Shown piece by piece: positions 1 through 7,152 of a stretch of DNA of 14,881 nucleotides. Both the position numbers and the translations under genes were made by a program. Position 1 is the first letter of the stretch. Each line of letters starts with the position of its first letter. The notes below the pieces were generated by a model that saw only the letters and a list, made by a program, of their open reading frames with translations, searched no databases and was not told the origin of the DNA. Origin of the DNA: an uncultured Rivibacter sp. (GTDB taxonomy: Bacteria; Pseudomonadota; Gammaproteobacteria; Burkholderiales; Burkholderiaceae); contig CAMLNA010000112.1 of NCBI GenBank assembly GCA_946481025.1, forward strand, positions 1 through 14,881, read 5' to 3'.

Positions 1-88
1 CAATCGCCACGGCGCGCTTGGCGTCCTTCTGGCCGACGATGTGGCGGTCGAGTTCGGAGACGATCTCCTGGGGCGTCATGGTGCTCAT
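1..88 (-). CDS. hslU: HslU, ATPase/unfoldase subunit of the HslUV protease (N-terminal fragment)
   Basis: Only the first 29 codons lie in the window. HslU is the AAA+ ring ATPase that unfolds substrates and feeds them into the HslV peptidase in the cytoplasm. The visible start [20 protein letters not shown], followed by KDAKRAVAI, is the highly conserved HslU N-terminus. The Walker A site and I-domain lie beyond the left edge. The ATG at 88-86 overlaps the hslV stop (TGA at 87-85) in an ATGA arrangement, so translation is probably coupled and the two subunits are made together. A second in-frame ATG three codons later (79-77) is also possible, but the ATGA overlap favours the first. Identity is secure from the motif and the hslV neighbour. 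Nothing can be said about completeness. Confidence 0.95.
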   Translation of the reverse strand, partial: MSTMTPQEIVSELDRHIVGQKDAKRAVAI

Positions 89-645
89 GCGGATACCACC
101 TTGTCGTCGCTGCCCAGCGTCTCGATCGTGTGGTGCTGGTTGGTGTAGATGCACAGGTCGCCCGCGATCTCGAGCGACTTCTTCACCACCTGCGCCGCCC
201 CCAGCTCGGTGTGGTCGAGCAGGGCGCGGGCTGCGGCCTGTGCGTAGGCGCCGCCGGAGCCGATGGCGATGATGCCCTGCTCGGGCTCCAGCACGTCGCC
301 GTTGCCGGTGATGATGAGCGAGGCGTCGGCATCGGCCACCGCCAGCATGGCCTCCAGCCGGCGCAGCACGCGGTCGGTGCGCCAGTCCTTCGTGAGCTCG
401 ATGGCCGAGCGGATGAGATGGCCCTGGTGCTTTTCGAGCTTGGCCTCGAACCGCTCGAACAGCGTGAAGGCGTCGGCGGTGGCGCCGGCAAAGCCGGCGA
501 GCACCTGGTCGCGGTACAGCTTGCGGACCTTGCGGGCCGATGCCTTGACGACGATGTTGCCGAGCGTGACCTGGCCGTCGCCGCCGATGGCGACCTGACG
601 GCCGCGGCGCACGCTCACGATGGTGGTGCCGTGGTAGATGTCCAT
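85..645 (-). CDS. hslV: HslV, threonine peptidase subunit of the HslUV protease
   Basis: HslV forms the two-ring proteolytic core that partners HslU in ATP-dependent degradation of misfolded and regulatory proteins. The 186-residue product starts [15 protein letters not shown]. The mature N-terminal nucleophile is the first Thr of the TTIVSVRR motif (Thr7), so a six-residue propeptide ending in Gly must be removed, unlike E. coli HslV, where only Met precedes Thr1. [29 protein letters not shown] and [10 protein letters not shown] are family hallmarks. The ATG at 645 is chosen because it sits just before the conserved segment. An in-frame TTG at 681 would add 12 unrelated residues and has no Shine-Dalgarno. 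The ATG itself has only a C-rich upstream region, with no good ribosome site. It overlaps hslU by 4 nt and lies about 100 nt downstream of the STAS gene on the same strand. Confidence 0.97.
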   Translation of the reverse strand: MDIYHGTTIVSVRRGRQVAIGGDGQVTLGNIVVKASARKVRKLYRDQVLAGFAGATADAFTLFERFEAKLEKHQGHLIRSAIELTKDWRTDRVLRRLEAMLAVADADASLIITGNGDVLEPEQGIIAIGSGGAYAQAAARALLDHTELGAAQVVKKSLEIAGDLCIYTNQHHTIETLGSDDKVVSA

Positions 646-719
646 AGGGGGGAGAGCTGAGGCTGAAGCGACAGGCTTCAACAGGAGGTGCAGCTTACGC
701 GGCTGCCAAAACCCCTGTG

Positions 720-740
720 CGGCAGCGCACGCGGCTGCCG
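720..740 (-). terminator. Weak hairpin between the STAS gene and hslV
   Basis: A 7-bp perfect stem (720-726 with 734-740, loop of 7) lies 8 nt past the STAS-gene stop. On the minus strand it is followed after about 8 nt by GGGGTTTTGG rather than a direct U-tract. It could be a poor or attenuating terminator, or an mRNA-processing structure. It does not by itself separate hslV from the upstream genes. Confidence 0.25.
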
Positions 741-747
741 GCAGGCG

Positions 748-2436
748 CTAGATGTTGCGGACCTTGACCCGGGCGTGTTCGTTGATGCCCATCGCGCCGT
801 AGAACAGCGCGACCAGGCGGTGCGCTTCTTCGAAATTGACGGTGCGGTTCTCGCCGCGACGGGCGAGCACCCAGTTGAGCAGGTCCCCGGCCGCGATGAA
901 GTCGACCCGGATCAGCTTGGAGCAGGTGACGTTGACGATGCTGGCGCTGCCCAGCTGCTTCTGCAGCCGCTCGAGCGTGAGGCCGATGTCGCCCACCAGC
1001 TGGCCCGAGAGTTCGACCGTGGCCACCTGCACCACGCCGTCGTCGACGATCTGCGATTCGACGAAGCCGGTGGACACGTCGCTGATGACCGACGACGCCG
1101 GCGCCACGGTGGAACCGCCGCCTTCGCTCACCCGTACCGCGCACTTGGCGGGTTCCCAGGACGGCGGCGACACCTCGTAGGTGACGCAGTAGTCGATGGC
1201 CACTTCGTCGAACTGGTCGGGGCGGTTGGCCAGGCGCAGCGCGTCCAGCCGCAGCAGCCAGTACACCGGGTCGGCATCGCGCACGCCGGTGGGGGCCGTG
1301 TCGGCCAGCACGTTGAGCAGGCGCTCGCCGCCCAGCCAGCGCATCTCGATGGCCTGGCCGGCCCATCCGCGGAACAGCAGGCTGAGCTGGTGGGCGGCCT
1401 CCGGGTCGACGCTTCTCACGGCGCTCCAGTCGAGCACCCACGGCAGCGGCATCTGCAGGGTCTGCGAACGCAGGCGGGCGACGGCGTCCATGTCGACCAC
1501 GTCGGGCGACACCCAACCGATCGAGCCGTCGATGCGAGGGGCGGCGGGGCCGCCGGATGCGGGCTTCTCGTCGGCAGCAGCCTCGGCCACCAGCTTGGGC
1601 AGCGAGAACCACTGCGGCGCCGACCAGCCGAACTGCTGGGCGTAGTCGAGTGCGAGGCTTTCGAACTTGTGCTGCTGGCCGATCGCCCGGTACAGGTCGA
1701 ACAGCACCAGCCAGGTCTCGGCATGCTGTGAACGGCTGCCCCCTGCGCCCACCAGCGACGAGAGCGATTGCTCACACAGCTCGAAGTCGGCGTTGGCGAA
1801 CGCGATCACCGCCTCGTCCAGTTCGGGGTCGTGGGCGATCTCGTTGACTTCGACGGCAAACGGATTGGAGAAGTCCGCCGCCATGGGCGAGGGGGACAGC
1901 GGCGAGGTCCCTCCGCCCATGACGGCCGCTGCGCCCGTCGGTGCGGCCGCCGACGCTGCCGGCCGGGCCGTGGCCGACGACAGGTTCATGGGCTGGGTCG
2001 CCGCCTCGCCGATGGCCGCCGGCTGGGTGGGGGCGTTGTAGAACGACGAGGGCCGGGCCGGCACGTGGCGGCTGGTGCCGAAACCTTCGCCCACCATCTG
2101 CTGCTCGATCTCGTCGATCTTGGCCTTGACGGTGGCGTCGGCCCTGGCGTCCATCAGCCGGGGTTCGGAATCGTCGAGGTTGGACGATCCGGCCAGCGCC
2201 GCCAACCCGTCACCCGAGAGGCCTTCGCGGCGCACCTTGCGCAGCATGTCGAACTCGCGCTTGCGCACGAAGTCGTTGCGCCGCTTGCGCTCGATCATGG
2301 CCTTGAGCTCGGACTTGGCGTACTCGCTTTCCGGTGCGTCCGGGCGTGAACTGAGCTCCGCCCAGTCCGTGGCCGGGTTGGCCACGAACCTCACGACCTT
2401 GCGAAAAAAGCTCTCGCCGTCTTTGGGGTCGGACAT
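748..2436 (-). CDS. Tandem STAS-like domain protein of unknown function
   Basis: 562 residues, no signal peptide or membrane segment, so probably cytoplasmic. Layers visible: a charged helical N-terminus (about 1-115, rich in K/R/E), a Pro/Ala/Ser-rich linker (120-190), a helical module (about 200-280), a STAS-like domain (about 300-380), a second helical module (about 388-430), and a second STAS-like domain (about 455-560). The second half looks like a repeat of the first: LALDYAQQFGWSAPQW matches VAIDYCVTYEVSPPSW, and VLDWSAVRSVD matches NVTCSKLIRVD. STAS domains mediate protein-protein switching, for example anti-anti-sigma factors and MlaB. Here the phosphorylatable Ser/Thr after the conserved Asp is absent in both copies (VDPEA at 343-347, VDFIA at 511-515). 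The ATG at 2436 lies 52 nt after the dksA stop with only a weak ribosome site, so it is probably co-transcribed with dksA. I recognise the type only as a Burkholderiales STAS-domain protein and know no demonstrated function. Confidence 0.8.
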   Translation of the reverse strand: MSDPKDGESFFRKVVRFVANPATDWAELSSRPDAPESEYAKSELKAMIERKRRNDFVRKREFDMLRKVRREGLSGDGLAALAGSSNLDDSEPRLMDARADATVKAKIDEIEQQMVGEGFGTSRHVPARPSSFYNAPTQPAAIGEAATQPMNLSSATARPAASAAAPTGAAAVMGGGTSPLSPSPMAADFSNPFAVEVNEIAHDPELDEAVIAFANADFELCEQSLSSLVGAGGSRSQHAETWLVLFDLYRAIGQQHKFESLALDYAQQFGWSAPQWFSLPKLVAEAAADEKPASGGPAAPRIDGSIGWVSPDVVDMDAVARLRSQTLQMPLPWVLDWSAVRSVDPEAAHQLSLLFRGWAGQAIEMRWLGGERLLNVLADTAPTGVRDADPVYWLLRLDALRLANRPDQFDEVAIDYCVTYEVSPPSWEPAKCAVRVSEGGGSTVAPASSVISDVSTGFVESQIVDDGVVQVATVELSGQLVGDIGLTLERLQKQLGSASIVNVTCSKLIRVDFIAAGDLLNWVLARRGENRTVNFEEAHRLVALFYGAMGINEHARVKVRNI

Positions 2437-2488
2437 CAGCTGCTCGGTAGGGGCTGGACGCGATTGGAGTGGAAGAGGCGGTCCGGGT

Positions 2489-3349
2489 TCAGTCGCCGAA
2501 CATCTTTTGCTTCATCTCGCGGCGCTGCTGCGCCTCGAGCGACAGCGTGGCGGTGGGGCGCGCGATCAGGCGGCCCAGGCCGATGGGCTCGCCGGTTTCG
2601 TCGCAATAGCCGTATTCGCCGGCGTCGATGCGTGCCAGCGCCTGGGAGATCTTCTTGAGCAGCTTGCGCTCGCGGTCGCGCGTGCGCAGTTCCAGGGCGT
2701 GCTCTTCCTCGATGGTGGCGCGGTCGGCCGGGTCGGGCACGATGGACGTGTCTTCACGCAGGTGTTCGGTGGTTTCGCCGGCGTTCTCGAGCAGGTCTTC
2801 GCGCTGCCGCTGCAGCTTGGTCCGGAAGAACTCCAGCTGCTTGTCGTTCATGTACTCGCTGTCCGGCATGGCCAGGACCTCGGCATCGGTCAGCTCGCGC
2901 CCGGGTTTGCTCTTCCAGACGTTGGCCAGCTTGGGGTCCACCTTGATGGCGGGCTTGGGGAAATCGTTGACTACGGTATTCATGGGTCGGCTGGGTATCC
3001 CCAGAGGTGCGGGTCGGGTCGCCGCCGCTGCGGGTGCAACCGGTGCAGGCGCGGCGGCGGGTCTGGCATGAACCGGCGCGGCCTTGGCCGCCGGTGCCGG
3101 CTGCGCCTCGTGGGCGACAACCTTGGCAGGAGTCTTGGCGGCCGGTGCTGCCGGAACGGCCTTGGGCGCCGGTTTGGCGGCCGGCTTCACGGGAGCCTTG
3201 GCGACTGCGGTCTTGGCAGCCGACTTGGCGGGCGCTTTGGAAGCGGGCTTGGCCTTCGCGGCACTCACGCTGCTCGCGGTCGCCTTCTTGGCGGCCGGCT
3301 TGGCTGCAGGTTTGGTGCTGGTTGCTCGCTGGGCCGTGGTTTTGCTCAC
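2489..3349 (-). CDS. dksA: DksA-type RNA polymerase-binding transcription factor, Cys-poor, with long Ala/Lys/Pro N-terminal extension
   Basis: DksA binds the RNA polymerase secondary channel and, with ppGpp, adjusts rRNA and amino-acid promoters in the stringent response. Residues about 123-286 are the DksA body: globular/coiled-coil segments, a coiled-coil tip DPADRA (206-211) that keeps the Asp and Ala residues needed for activity in E. coli (DPVDRA), then RDRERKLLKKI and the C-terminal finger. The zinc finger is dismantled: at the spacing of the four E. coli cysteines (3/18/3) this protein has Cys249, Thr252, Ser270 and Ala273, so it should fold without zinc. Residues 1-122 are an Ala/Lys/Pro-rich, probably disordered basic tail. 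The GTG at 3349 is supported by AGGAGA five nt upstream. The internal ATG at 2983 would give a 164-residue protein nearer normal DksA length (about 151) but has no Shine-Dalgarno. It lies 136 nt after the COG0523 GTPase gene with its own candidate promoter. Confidence 0.93.
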   Translation of the reverse strand: MSKTTAQRATSTKPAAKPAAKKATASSVSAAKAKPASKAPAKSAAKTAVAKAPVKPAAKPAPKAVPAAPAAKTPAKVVAHEAQPAPAAKAAPVHARPAAAPAPVAPAAAATRPAPLGIPSRPMNTVVNDFPKPAIKVDPKLANVWKSKPGRELTDAEVLAMPDSEYMNDKQLEFFRTKLQRQREDLLENAGETTEHLREDTSIVPDPADRATIEEEHALELRTRDRERKLLKKISQALARIDAGEYGYCDETGEPIGLGRLIARPTATLSLEAQQRREMKQKMFGD

Positions 3350-3354
3350 TGGGG

Positions 3355-3360
3355 TCTCCT
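3355..3360 (-). promoter_or_regulatory. Shine-Dalgarno of dksA (decides the GTG start)
   Basis: The minus strand reads AGGAGA, then 5 nt, then GTG at 3349. No comparable site precedes the alternative ATG at 2983. This is the main reason for annotating the long, tailed form of DksA. Confidence 0.75.
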
Positions 3361-3424
3361 CGCAACGGCTTTATACCTGCTCCGGCAGGCTGGGGCGCGC
3401 CTTCCTGCTCTTTTGGGCGCGCGG

Positions 3425-3452
3425 ATTGTAGCCACGTTGTTTCCCGGATGAA
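3425..3452 (-). promoter_or_regulatory. Candidate sigma70 promoter of dksA
   Basis: On the minus strand, TACAAT (3430-3425, 5 of 6 matches to the -10 consensus) lies 16 nt downstream of TTCATC (3452-3447, a weak -35). The start would fall near 3418, giving a leader of about 70 nt before the GTG. The -35 sits in the loop of a small hairpin (3443-3457). It would let dksA and the STAS gene be expressed independently of the GTPase gene. Confidence 0.45.
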
Positions 3453-3478
3453 CCGGGCTTTTCGTTGCGAGCCGCAAC
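3443..3478 (-). terminator. Two tandem small hairpins after the COG0523 GTPase gene
   Basis: Just 8 nt past the GTPase stop, a 6-bp stem (3464-3469 with 3473-3478, 3-nt loop) is followed by GAAAAG and a second 5-bp stem (3443-3447 with 3453-3457). Neither is followed by a U-run on the minus strand, so at best this is a weak or Rho-assisted end. The TTTT of the plus strand at 3459-3462 faces the wrong way for these genes. Confidence 0.2.
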
Positions 3479-3485
3479 CCCCTTC

Positions 3486-4532
3486 TCAGGCCAGGCACTG
3501 CTCCAGACCCTGCAGGAGGATGTCCTTGGGCAGGTCGACGCCGATGAACACCATCTTGCTGGTTCGTTTCTCTCCTTCGGCCCATTTCGGCCCGACATCG
3601 CTGCCCATCAATTGGTGGACACCCTGAAAGACCACCTTGCGGTCGAAGCCCTGCATGTTCAGCACACCCTTGTAGCGAAGCATGCGCGGGCCGTAGATCT
3701 GCACGATCGCGCCGAGGAAGTCTTCGAGCTTGGCCGGCACCAGAGGCCGGTCGGCCCGGAAGACGAAGCTCTTCACGTCGTCGTCGTGGGCATGGTGGTG
3801 CGGGTGATCGCAGTGCTCGCCATGCTCATGGTCGTGATCGTGATCATGGTGGTGATGATCGTGCCCGTGGTCGTCGGCCGACAGGAATTCGGGGTCGATC
3901 TCGAGCTTGGCGTTCAGGTTGAAGCCGCGCAGGTCGAACACTTCCGACAGGGGCACCTCGCCGAAGTGCACTGCCTTCTGCGGCGCGCGGGGGTTCATGT
4001 GTTTCAGGCGGTGGATCAGCTCGTCCACCTCCTGCCTGGCTACCAGGTCGGTCTTGCTGATGAAGATCTGGTCGGCGAAGCCCACCTGGCGGCGCGCCTC
4101 CTGCCGGTCGTTCAGCTGCTGCTCGGCATGCTTGGCGTCCACCAGCGTCAGGATGGAATCGAGCAGGTAGACCTCGGCGATCTCGTCGTCCATGAAGAAC
4201 GTCTGGGCCACCGGGCCGGGGTCGGCCAGGCCGGTGGTTTCGATCACCACGCGGTCGAATTCGATCTCGCCCTTGCGCTTCTTCTCGGCCAGGTCGGTCA
4301 GCGTGGAGCGCAGGTCCTCGCGGATGGTGCAGCAGATGCACCCGTTGTTCATCTGGATGATCTGCTCTTTCGTGTCGGCCACCAGGATGTCGTTGTCGAT
4401 GTTCTCCTCGCCGAACTCGTTTTCGATGACGGCGATCTTCTGGCCGTGGGCTTCGGTCAGCACGCGCTTGAGCAGGGTGGTCTTGCCCGAGCCCAGGAAG
4501 CCGGTGAGGATGGTGGCGGGGATGAGTGACAT
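3486..4532 (-). CDS. COG0523/CobW-family GTPase, putative zinc metallochaperone with His-rich loop
   Basis: A 348-residue cytoplasmic P-loop GTPase of the G3E family (YjiA/ZigA/ZNG1 relatives), which deliver zinc or other metals to client proteins at the cost of GTP. Motifs: Walker A GFLGSGKT (residues 11-18), the metal-binding CxCC motif GCICC (64-68), ETTGLADPGP (98-107), the base-recognition motif SKTD (159-162), a His/Asp stretch with 16 His (220-252; 3777-3875), and a CobW C-terminal domain (about 253-344). The ATG at 4532 gives the conserved start MSLIPATILTG. A TTG at 4595 would add 21 residues of no family resemblance. There is no clear Shine-Dalgarno. It sits upstream of dksA on the same strand and divergent from corC. 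Whether it serves zinc or another metal cannot be read from sequence; no convincing Zur-type operator was seen. Confidence 0.93.
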   Translation of the reverse strand: MSLIPATILTGFLGSGKTTLLKRVLTEAHGQKIAVIENEFGEENIDNDILVADTKEQIIQMNNGCICCTIREDLRSTLTDLAEKKRKGEIEFDRVVIETTGLADPGPVAQTFFMDDEIAEVYLLDSILTLVDAKHAEQQLNDRQEARRQVGFADQIFISKTDLVARQEVDELIHRLKHMNPRAPQKAVHFGEVPLSEVFDLRGFNLNAKLEIDPEFLSADDHGHDHHHHDHDHDHEHGEHCDHPHHHAHDDDVKSFVFRADRPLVPAKLEDFLGAIVQIYGPRMLRYKGVLNMQGFDRKVVFQGVHQLMGSDVGPKWAEGEKRTSKMVFIGVDLPKDILLQGLEQCLA

Positions 4533-4583
4533 GGCTGTTCGGTCGGCGGCCGCGTTTGAAAGCGTCCAGATGGGGACGCGGAA

Positions 4584-4612
4584 AATGTTGATCAAGCCCC
4601 CCGGGCTGTCAA
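4584..4612 (-). promoter_or_regulatory. Candidate promoter of the COG0523 GTPase gene
   Basis: A perfect -35 TTGACA (4612-4607, minus strand) is followed after 16-17 nt by a poor -10 (CAACAT or AACATT). The leader would be about 45 nt. Immediately upstream (4620-4629) is a perfect 10-bp palindrome, ATGCCGGCAT, which could be an operator half-site pair but may be chance in GC-rich DNA. The weak -10 with a perfect -35 would fit an activator-assisted or conditional promoter, which is inference. Confidence 0.4.
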
Positions 4613-4699
4613 GCGCGCAATGCCGGCATCCGGAGCCTGCGGGCGCAGCGGAGGGGGCGCAGATGGTAGCGCCGCGCGTGCACCGTCACGGCCTTGGGG

Positions 4700-4705
4700 T
4701 ATTCT
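4700..4705 (+). promoter_or_regulatory. Possible -10 element of corC
   Basis: TATTCT (4 of 6 matches) lies about 30 nt before the corC GTG start in the divergent intergenic region, preceded by GGGG. No recognisable -35 stands 16-18 nt upstream. This is the only A/T-rich hexamer in a suitable place, so it is a weak call. Confidence 0.3.
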
Positions 4706-4735
4706 TGCGGGTCTCCCGACTGCCGACACCTCCTC

Positions 4736-5608
4736 GTGTCAGACACCCATCCTGGTCGGCCGCGTGCGGCCGACAAGCGCACGCTCTTCGAGCGCCTGGT
4801 CGAATTCCTGTCGCCCGGGCCGGACTCGAAGGACGAACTCATCGAGACCCTGGCCGATGCCGAGCAGCGCGAGCTGATCGAGCCGGAGTCCCGGATCATG
4901 CTCGAGGGCGTGATCCGCATGGCCGACATGACCGCCGGCGACGTGATGGTGGCGGCCAGGCGCATGGACATGCTCGACATCGACGCCGCCTACGAAGACC
5001 TCCTGGGCGTCGTCATCGGCACGGGGCACTCGCGCTTTCCGGTCTACGAGGGCGAGCGCGACAACATCATCGGCGTGCTGCTGGCCAAGGACCTCCTCAA
5101 GCTCCAGCGCGCCCCCGAGCTGAACCTGCGCACCCTGCTGCGCCCGGCGGTGTTCGTGCCCGAGTCCAAGAACCTGAACGAGCTGCTGCGCGACTTCCGT
5201 TCCAACCGCAACCACCTGGCCGTGGTGATCGACGAGTTCGGCAAGACGGCCGGCCTCATCACGATCGAAGACGTGCTGGAAGAGATCGTCGGCGAGATCG
5301 AGGACGAGTTCGACGACAAGAACGGCGAAAGCGCGGTCTTCACCCTGGCCGATGGCAGCCACCGGGTGGCCGGCGACGCGCCGATCGCCGAAGTGAACGG
5401 CGCCTTCGGCACCAGCTACCCCGACGACGAGTTCGACACCATCGGCGGCCTGGTGGCCCAGGAGCTCGGCCGCGTGCCGCGCCGCGGCGAAGCGGTCGAG
5501 GTCGGCGGCCTGCGCTTCACCGTGATGCTCGCCCGCGGCGGCGCCGTGCGCTGGTTCAAGGTGACGCCGGCGCCCGAGCCCGCCAACGCACCGGCGTCCC
5601 AGCATTGA
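4736..5608 (+). CDS. corC: CorC/YbeX family CBS-domain protein (HlyC/CorC type)
   Basis: A soluble CBS-pair protein of 290 residues, close to E. coli YbeX/CorC (292). The family is linked to magnesium/cobalt homeostasis and is usually encoded beside lnt. Layout: N-terminal helical segment with KDELIETLADAEQRELI (residues 32-48), first CBS motif (about 60-120, with RFPVYEGERDNIIGVLLAKD), second CBS motif (about 130-190, with VVIDEFGKTAGLITIEDVLE), and a CorC_HlyC domain (about 200-280, ending FTVMLARGGAVRWFKV). No membrane DUF21 domain is present, unlike full-length CNNM transporters. The GTG at 4736 gives the family N-terminus (V/M)SDTHP. A TTG at 4694 is in frame but adds 14 unrelated residues. 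There is no clear Shine-Dalgarno. The stop overlaps the lnt start by 3 nt. The biochemical role is less certain than the family. Confidence 0.93.
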   Translation: MSDTHPGRPRAADKRTLFERLVEFLSPGPDSKDELIETLADAEQRELIEPESRIMLEGVIRMADMTAGDVMVAARRMDMLDIDAAYEDLLGVVIGTGHSRFPVYEGERDNIIGVLLAKDLLKLQRAPELNLRTLLRPAVFVPESKNLNELLRDFRSNRNHLAVVIDEFGKTAGLITIEDVLEEIVGEIEDEFDDKNGESAVFTLADGSHRVAGDAPIAEVNGAFGTSYPDDEFDTIGGLVAQELGRVPRRGEAVEVGGLRFTVMLARGGAVRWFKVTPAPEPANAPASQH

Positions 5609-7140
5609 AGTCGCGCCTGCCGCGCGCGCTGCGCTCGCCCTGGCCGCTCTGGCTGGAAGCCCTTGCCGGCCTCGCGCTGGGCGGCCTGCATGCGCAGGCC
5701 TTTGCCCCTGCGGTGCTCTGGTGGCTTCAGCTGGCCTGCGTGGCTGCGCTGGCCTGGCGCTGCACGCAGCTCGCCGCCCCCAGGGCCGCCGCCGTGCTCG
5801 GCTGGTCGTTCGGCACCGGCTGGCTGGTGGGCGGCGTGTGGTGGCTGTTCATCAGCATGCATACCTACGGTCACCTGCCGGCCTGGCTGGCTGCGCTGGC
5901 CGTGCTGCTGCTGGCCGGCTTCCTGGCGCTGTACCTGGCGGCGGCGCTGGCGCTGTTCGTCAAGCTGCGCAGCGGCCGGCCCTGGCGTGACGCCGCGCTG
6001 TTCGCCGCGCTGTGGCTGCTGGCCGAACTGGCCCGCGGGCTGATCTTCACCGGCTTCCCCTGGGCGGCGGCGGGCTATGCCCACACCGAAGGGCCCGTGC
6101 AGTGGCTGGCGCCCTGGGTGGGGGTCTACGGCATGGGGGCGGCGGCCGCCTGGCTGTCGGTGCTGTTCGCCACGCCCGGCTGGCGCCCCCGCGCGGCCGC
6201 AGGGCTGGTGCTGGTGGTGCTCGCGCTGCTGCCGGTGCTGCCGTTCACCCGGCCCACCGGCACGCTGTCGCTCACGCTCATCCAGGGCAACGTGCCGCAG
6301 GACGAGAAGTTCTCCGCCGACCACCTGCCCGACACGCTGGTCTGGCACGGCCGCACCCTGCTGGCCGCCAAGGGCGACCTGGTGGTCGGTCCCGAAACCG
6401 TGATCCCGCTGCTGCCCGACCAGCTGCCGCCCGACTACTGGGAGATGCTGGTGCAGCACTTCCAGCGCGGCAGCACCGCGGCGCTGCTGGGCGTGCCGCT
6501 CGGCAGCTTCGAGGCCGGCTACACCAATTCGGCGGTCGGGCTGTCGCGAGACAACCCGTCGCCCGCCGAGGTGTACCGCTACGACAAGCACCATCTGGTG
6601 CCTTTCGGCGAGTTCATCCCGTTCGGCTTCCGCTGGTTCGTGGACCTGATGCAGATGCCGCTGGGCGACTTCAATCGCGGCACCCTGAACGCGCCTTCGT
6701 TCACCGTCAAGGGCGAGCGCGTGGCGCCCAACATCTGTTACGAAGACCTGTTCGGTGAGGAGCTGGCCGCACGCTTCGTCGATGCCGACCGCGCGCCCAC
6801 CATCTTTGCCAACCTCAGCAACATCGCCTGGTTCGGCGAGTCGGTCGCGGTGGACCAGCACCTGCAGATCTCGCGGCTGCGCGCGCTGGAGTTCCAGGTG
6901 CCGATGATCCGGGCCACCAACACCGGCGCCACCGTGGTGATCGACCGCACCGGCCGCGTGACCCATGCGCTGCCGCCCCATACGCGCGGCGTGCTCGAGG
7001 CGCAGGTGCAGGGCGCCGGCGGCGTGACGCCCTACGCCTGGTGGGCCGGCCGGCTGGCGCTGTGGCCGCTGGCGGCGCTGGCGGCGGCCGTGGTGGCCTG
7101 GGCCTGGCGGGCTGGTCGCCGGTCGGCGGCCGCCCCCTAA
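5605..7140 (+). CDS. lnt: Apolipoprotein N-acyltransferase Lnt
   Basis: Lnt is the inner-membrane enzyme that adds the third acyl chain to the N-terminal Cys of lipoproteins, the last step of their maturation before Lol sorting. The 511-residue product matches E. coli Lnt (512). Several hydrophobic segments span about residues 12-215, then a nitrilase-like periplasmic domain carries the Glu-Lys-Cys triad: Glu264 in GPETVIP, Lys328 in [14 protein letters not shown] and Cys378 in [12 protein letters not shown] final membrane segment with [16 protein letters not shown] closes the protein. The start is TTG at 5605, overlapping the corC stop (TTGA). It is forced: the first in-frame ATG would be residue 85, after membrane segments have been lost. 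Coupling to corC translation is likely. A client candidate, the propeller lipoprotein, is encoded at 11669-13810. Confidence 0.97.
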   Translation: MKSRLPRALRSPWPLWLEALAGLALGGLHAQAFAPAVLWWLQLACVAALAWRCTQLAAPRAAAVLGWSFGTGWLVGGVWWLFISMHTYGHLPAWLAALAVLLLAGFLALYLAAALALFVKLRSGRPWRDAALFAALWLLAELARGLIFTGFPWAAAGYAHTEGPVQWLAPWVGVYGMGAAAAWLSVLFATPGWRPRAAAGLVLVVLALLPVLPFTRPTGTLSLTLIQGNVPQDEKFSADHLPDTLVWHGRTLLAAKGDLVVGPETVIPLLPDQLPPDYWEMLVQHFQRGSTAALLGVPLGSFEAGYTNSAVGLSRDNPSPAEVYRYDKHHLVPFGEFIPFGFRWFVDLMQMPLGDFNRGTLNAPSFTVKGERVAPNICYEDLFGEELAARFVDADRAPTIFANLSNIAWFGESVAVDQHLQISRLRALEFQVPMIRATNTGATVVIDRTGRVTHALPPHTRGVLEAQVQGAGGVTPYAWWAGRLALWPLAALAAAVVAWAWRAGRRSAAAP

Positions 7141-7143
7141 AAT
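7138..7143 (+). promoter_or_regulatory. Candidate -10 element of glyQS fused to the lnt stop codon
   Basis: TAAAAT (5 of 6 matches) begins with the TAA stop of lnt. No good -35 stands upstream in the GC-rich lnt end. Transcription would begin near 7150, so the mRNA would start close to the hairpin at 7153-7172 and have a leader of about 47 nt before glyQ. Confidence 0.4.
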
Positions 7144-7152
7144 CAGCCGCTC

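Noticed and set aside
646..681. Heat-shock (sigma32-like) promoter for hslV, from TTGAAG and CCCCCCTAT on the minus strand
   Set aside because: The gap between the elements is about 25 nt rather than 13-15, and the second element touches the ATG.
688..1731. Plus-strand frame starting GTG just after AGGAG, antisense to the STAS gene
   Set aside because: The AGGAG directly abuts the GTG with no spacer, the product shows no known domain, and the opposite strand has the coherent STAS protein.
4192..5604. In-frame extension upstream of lnt through corC and part of the GTPase gene
   Set aside because: It runs out of frame through conserved corC; Lnt similarity and normal length begin at 5605.
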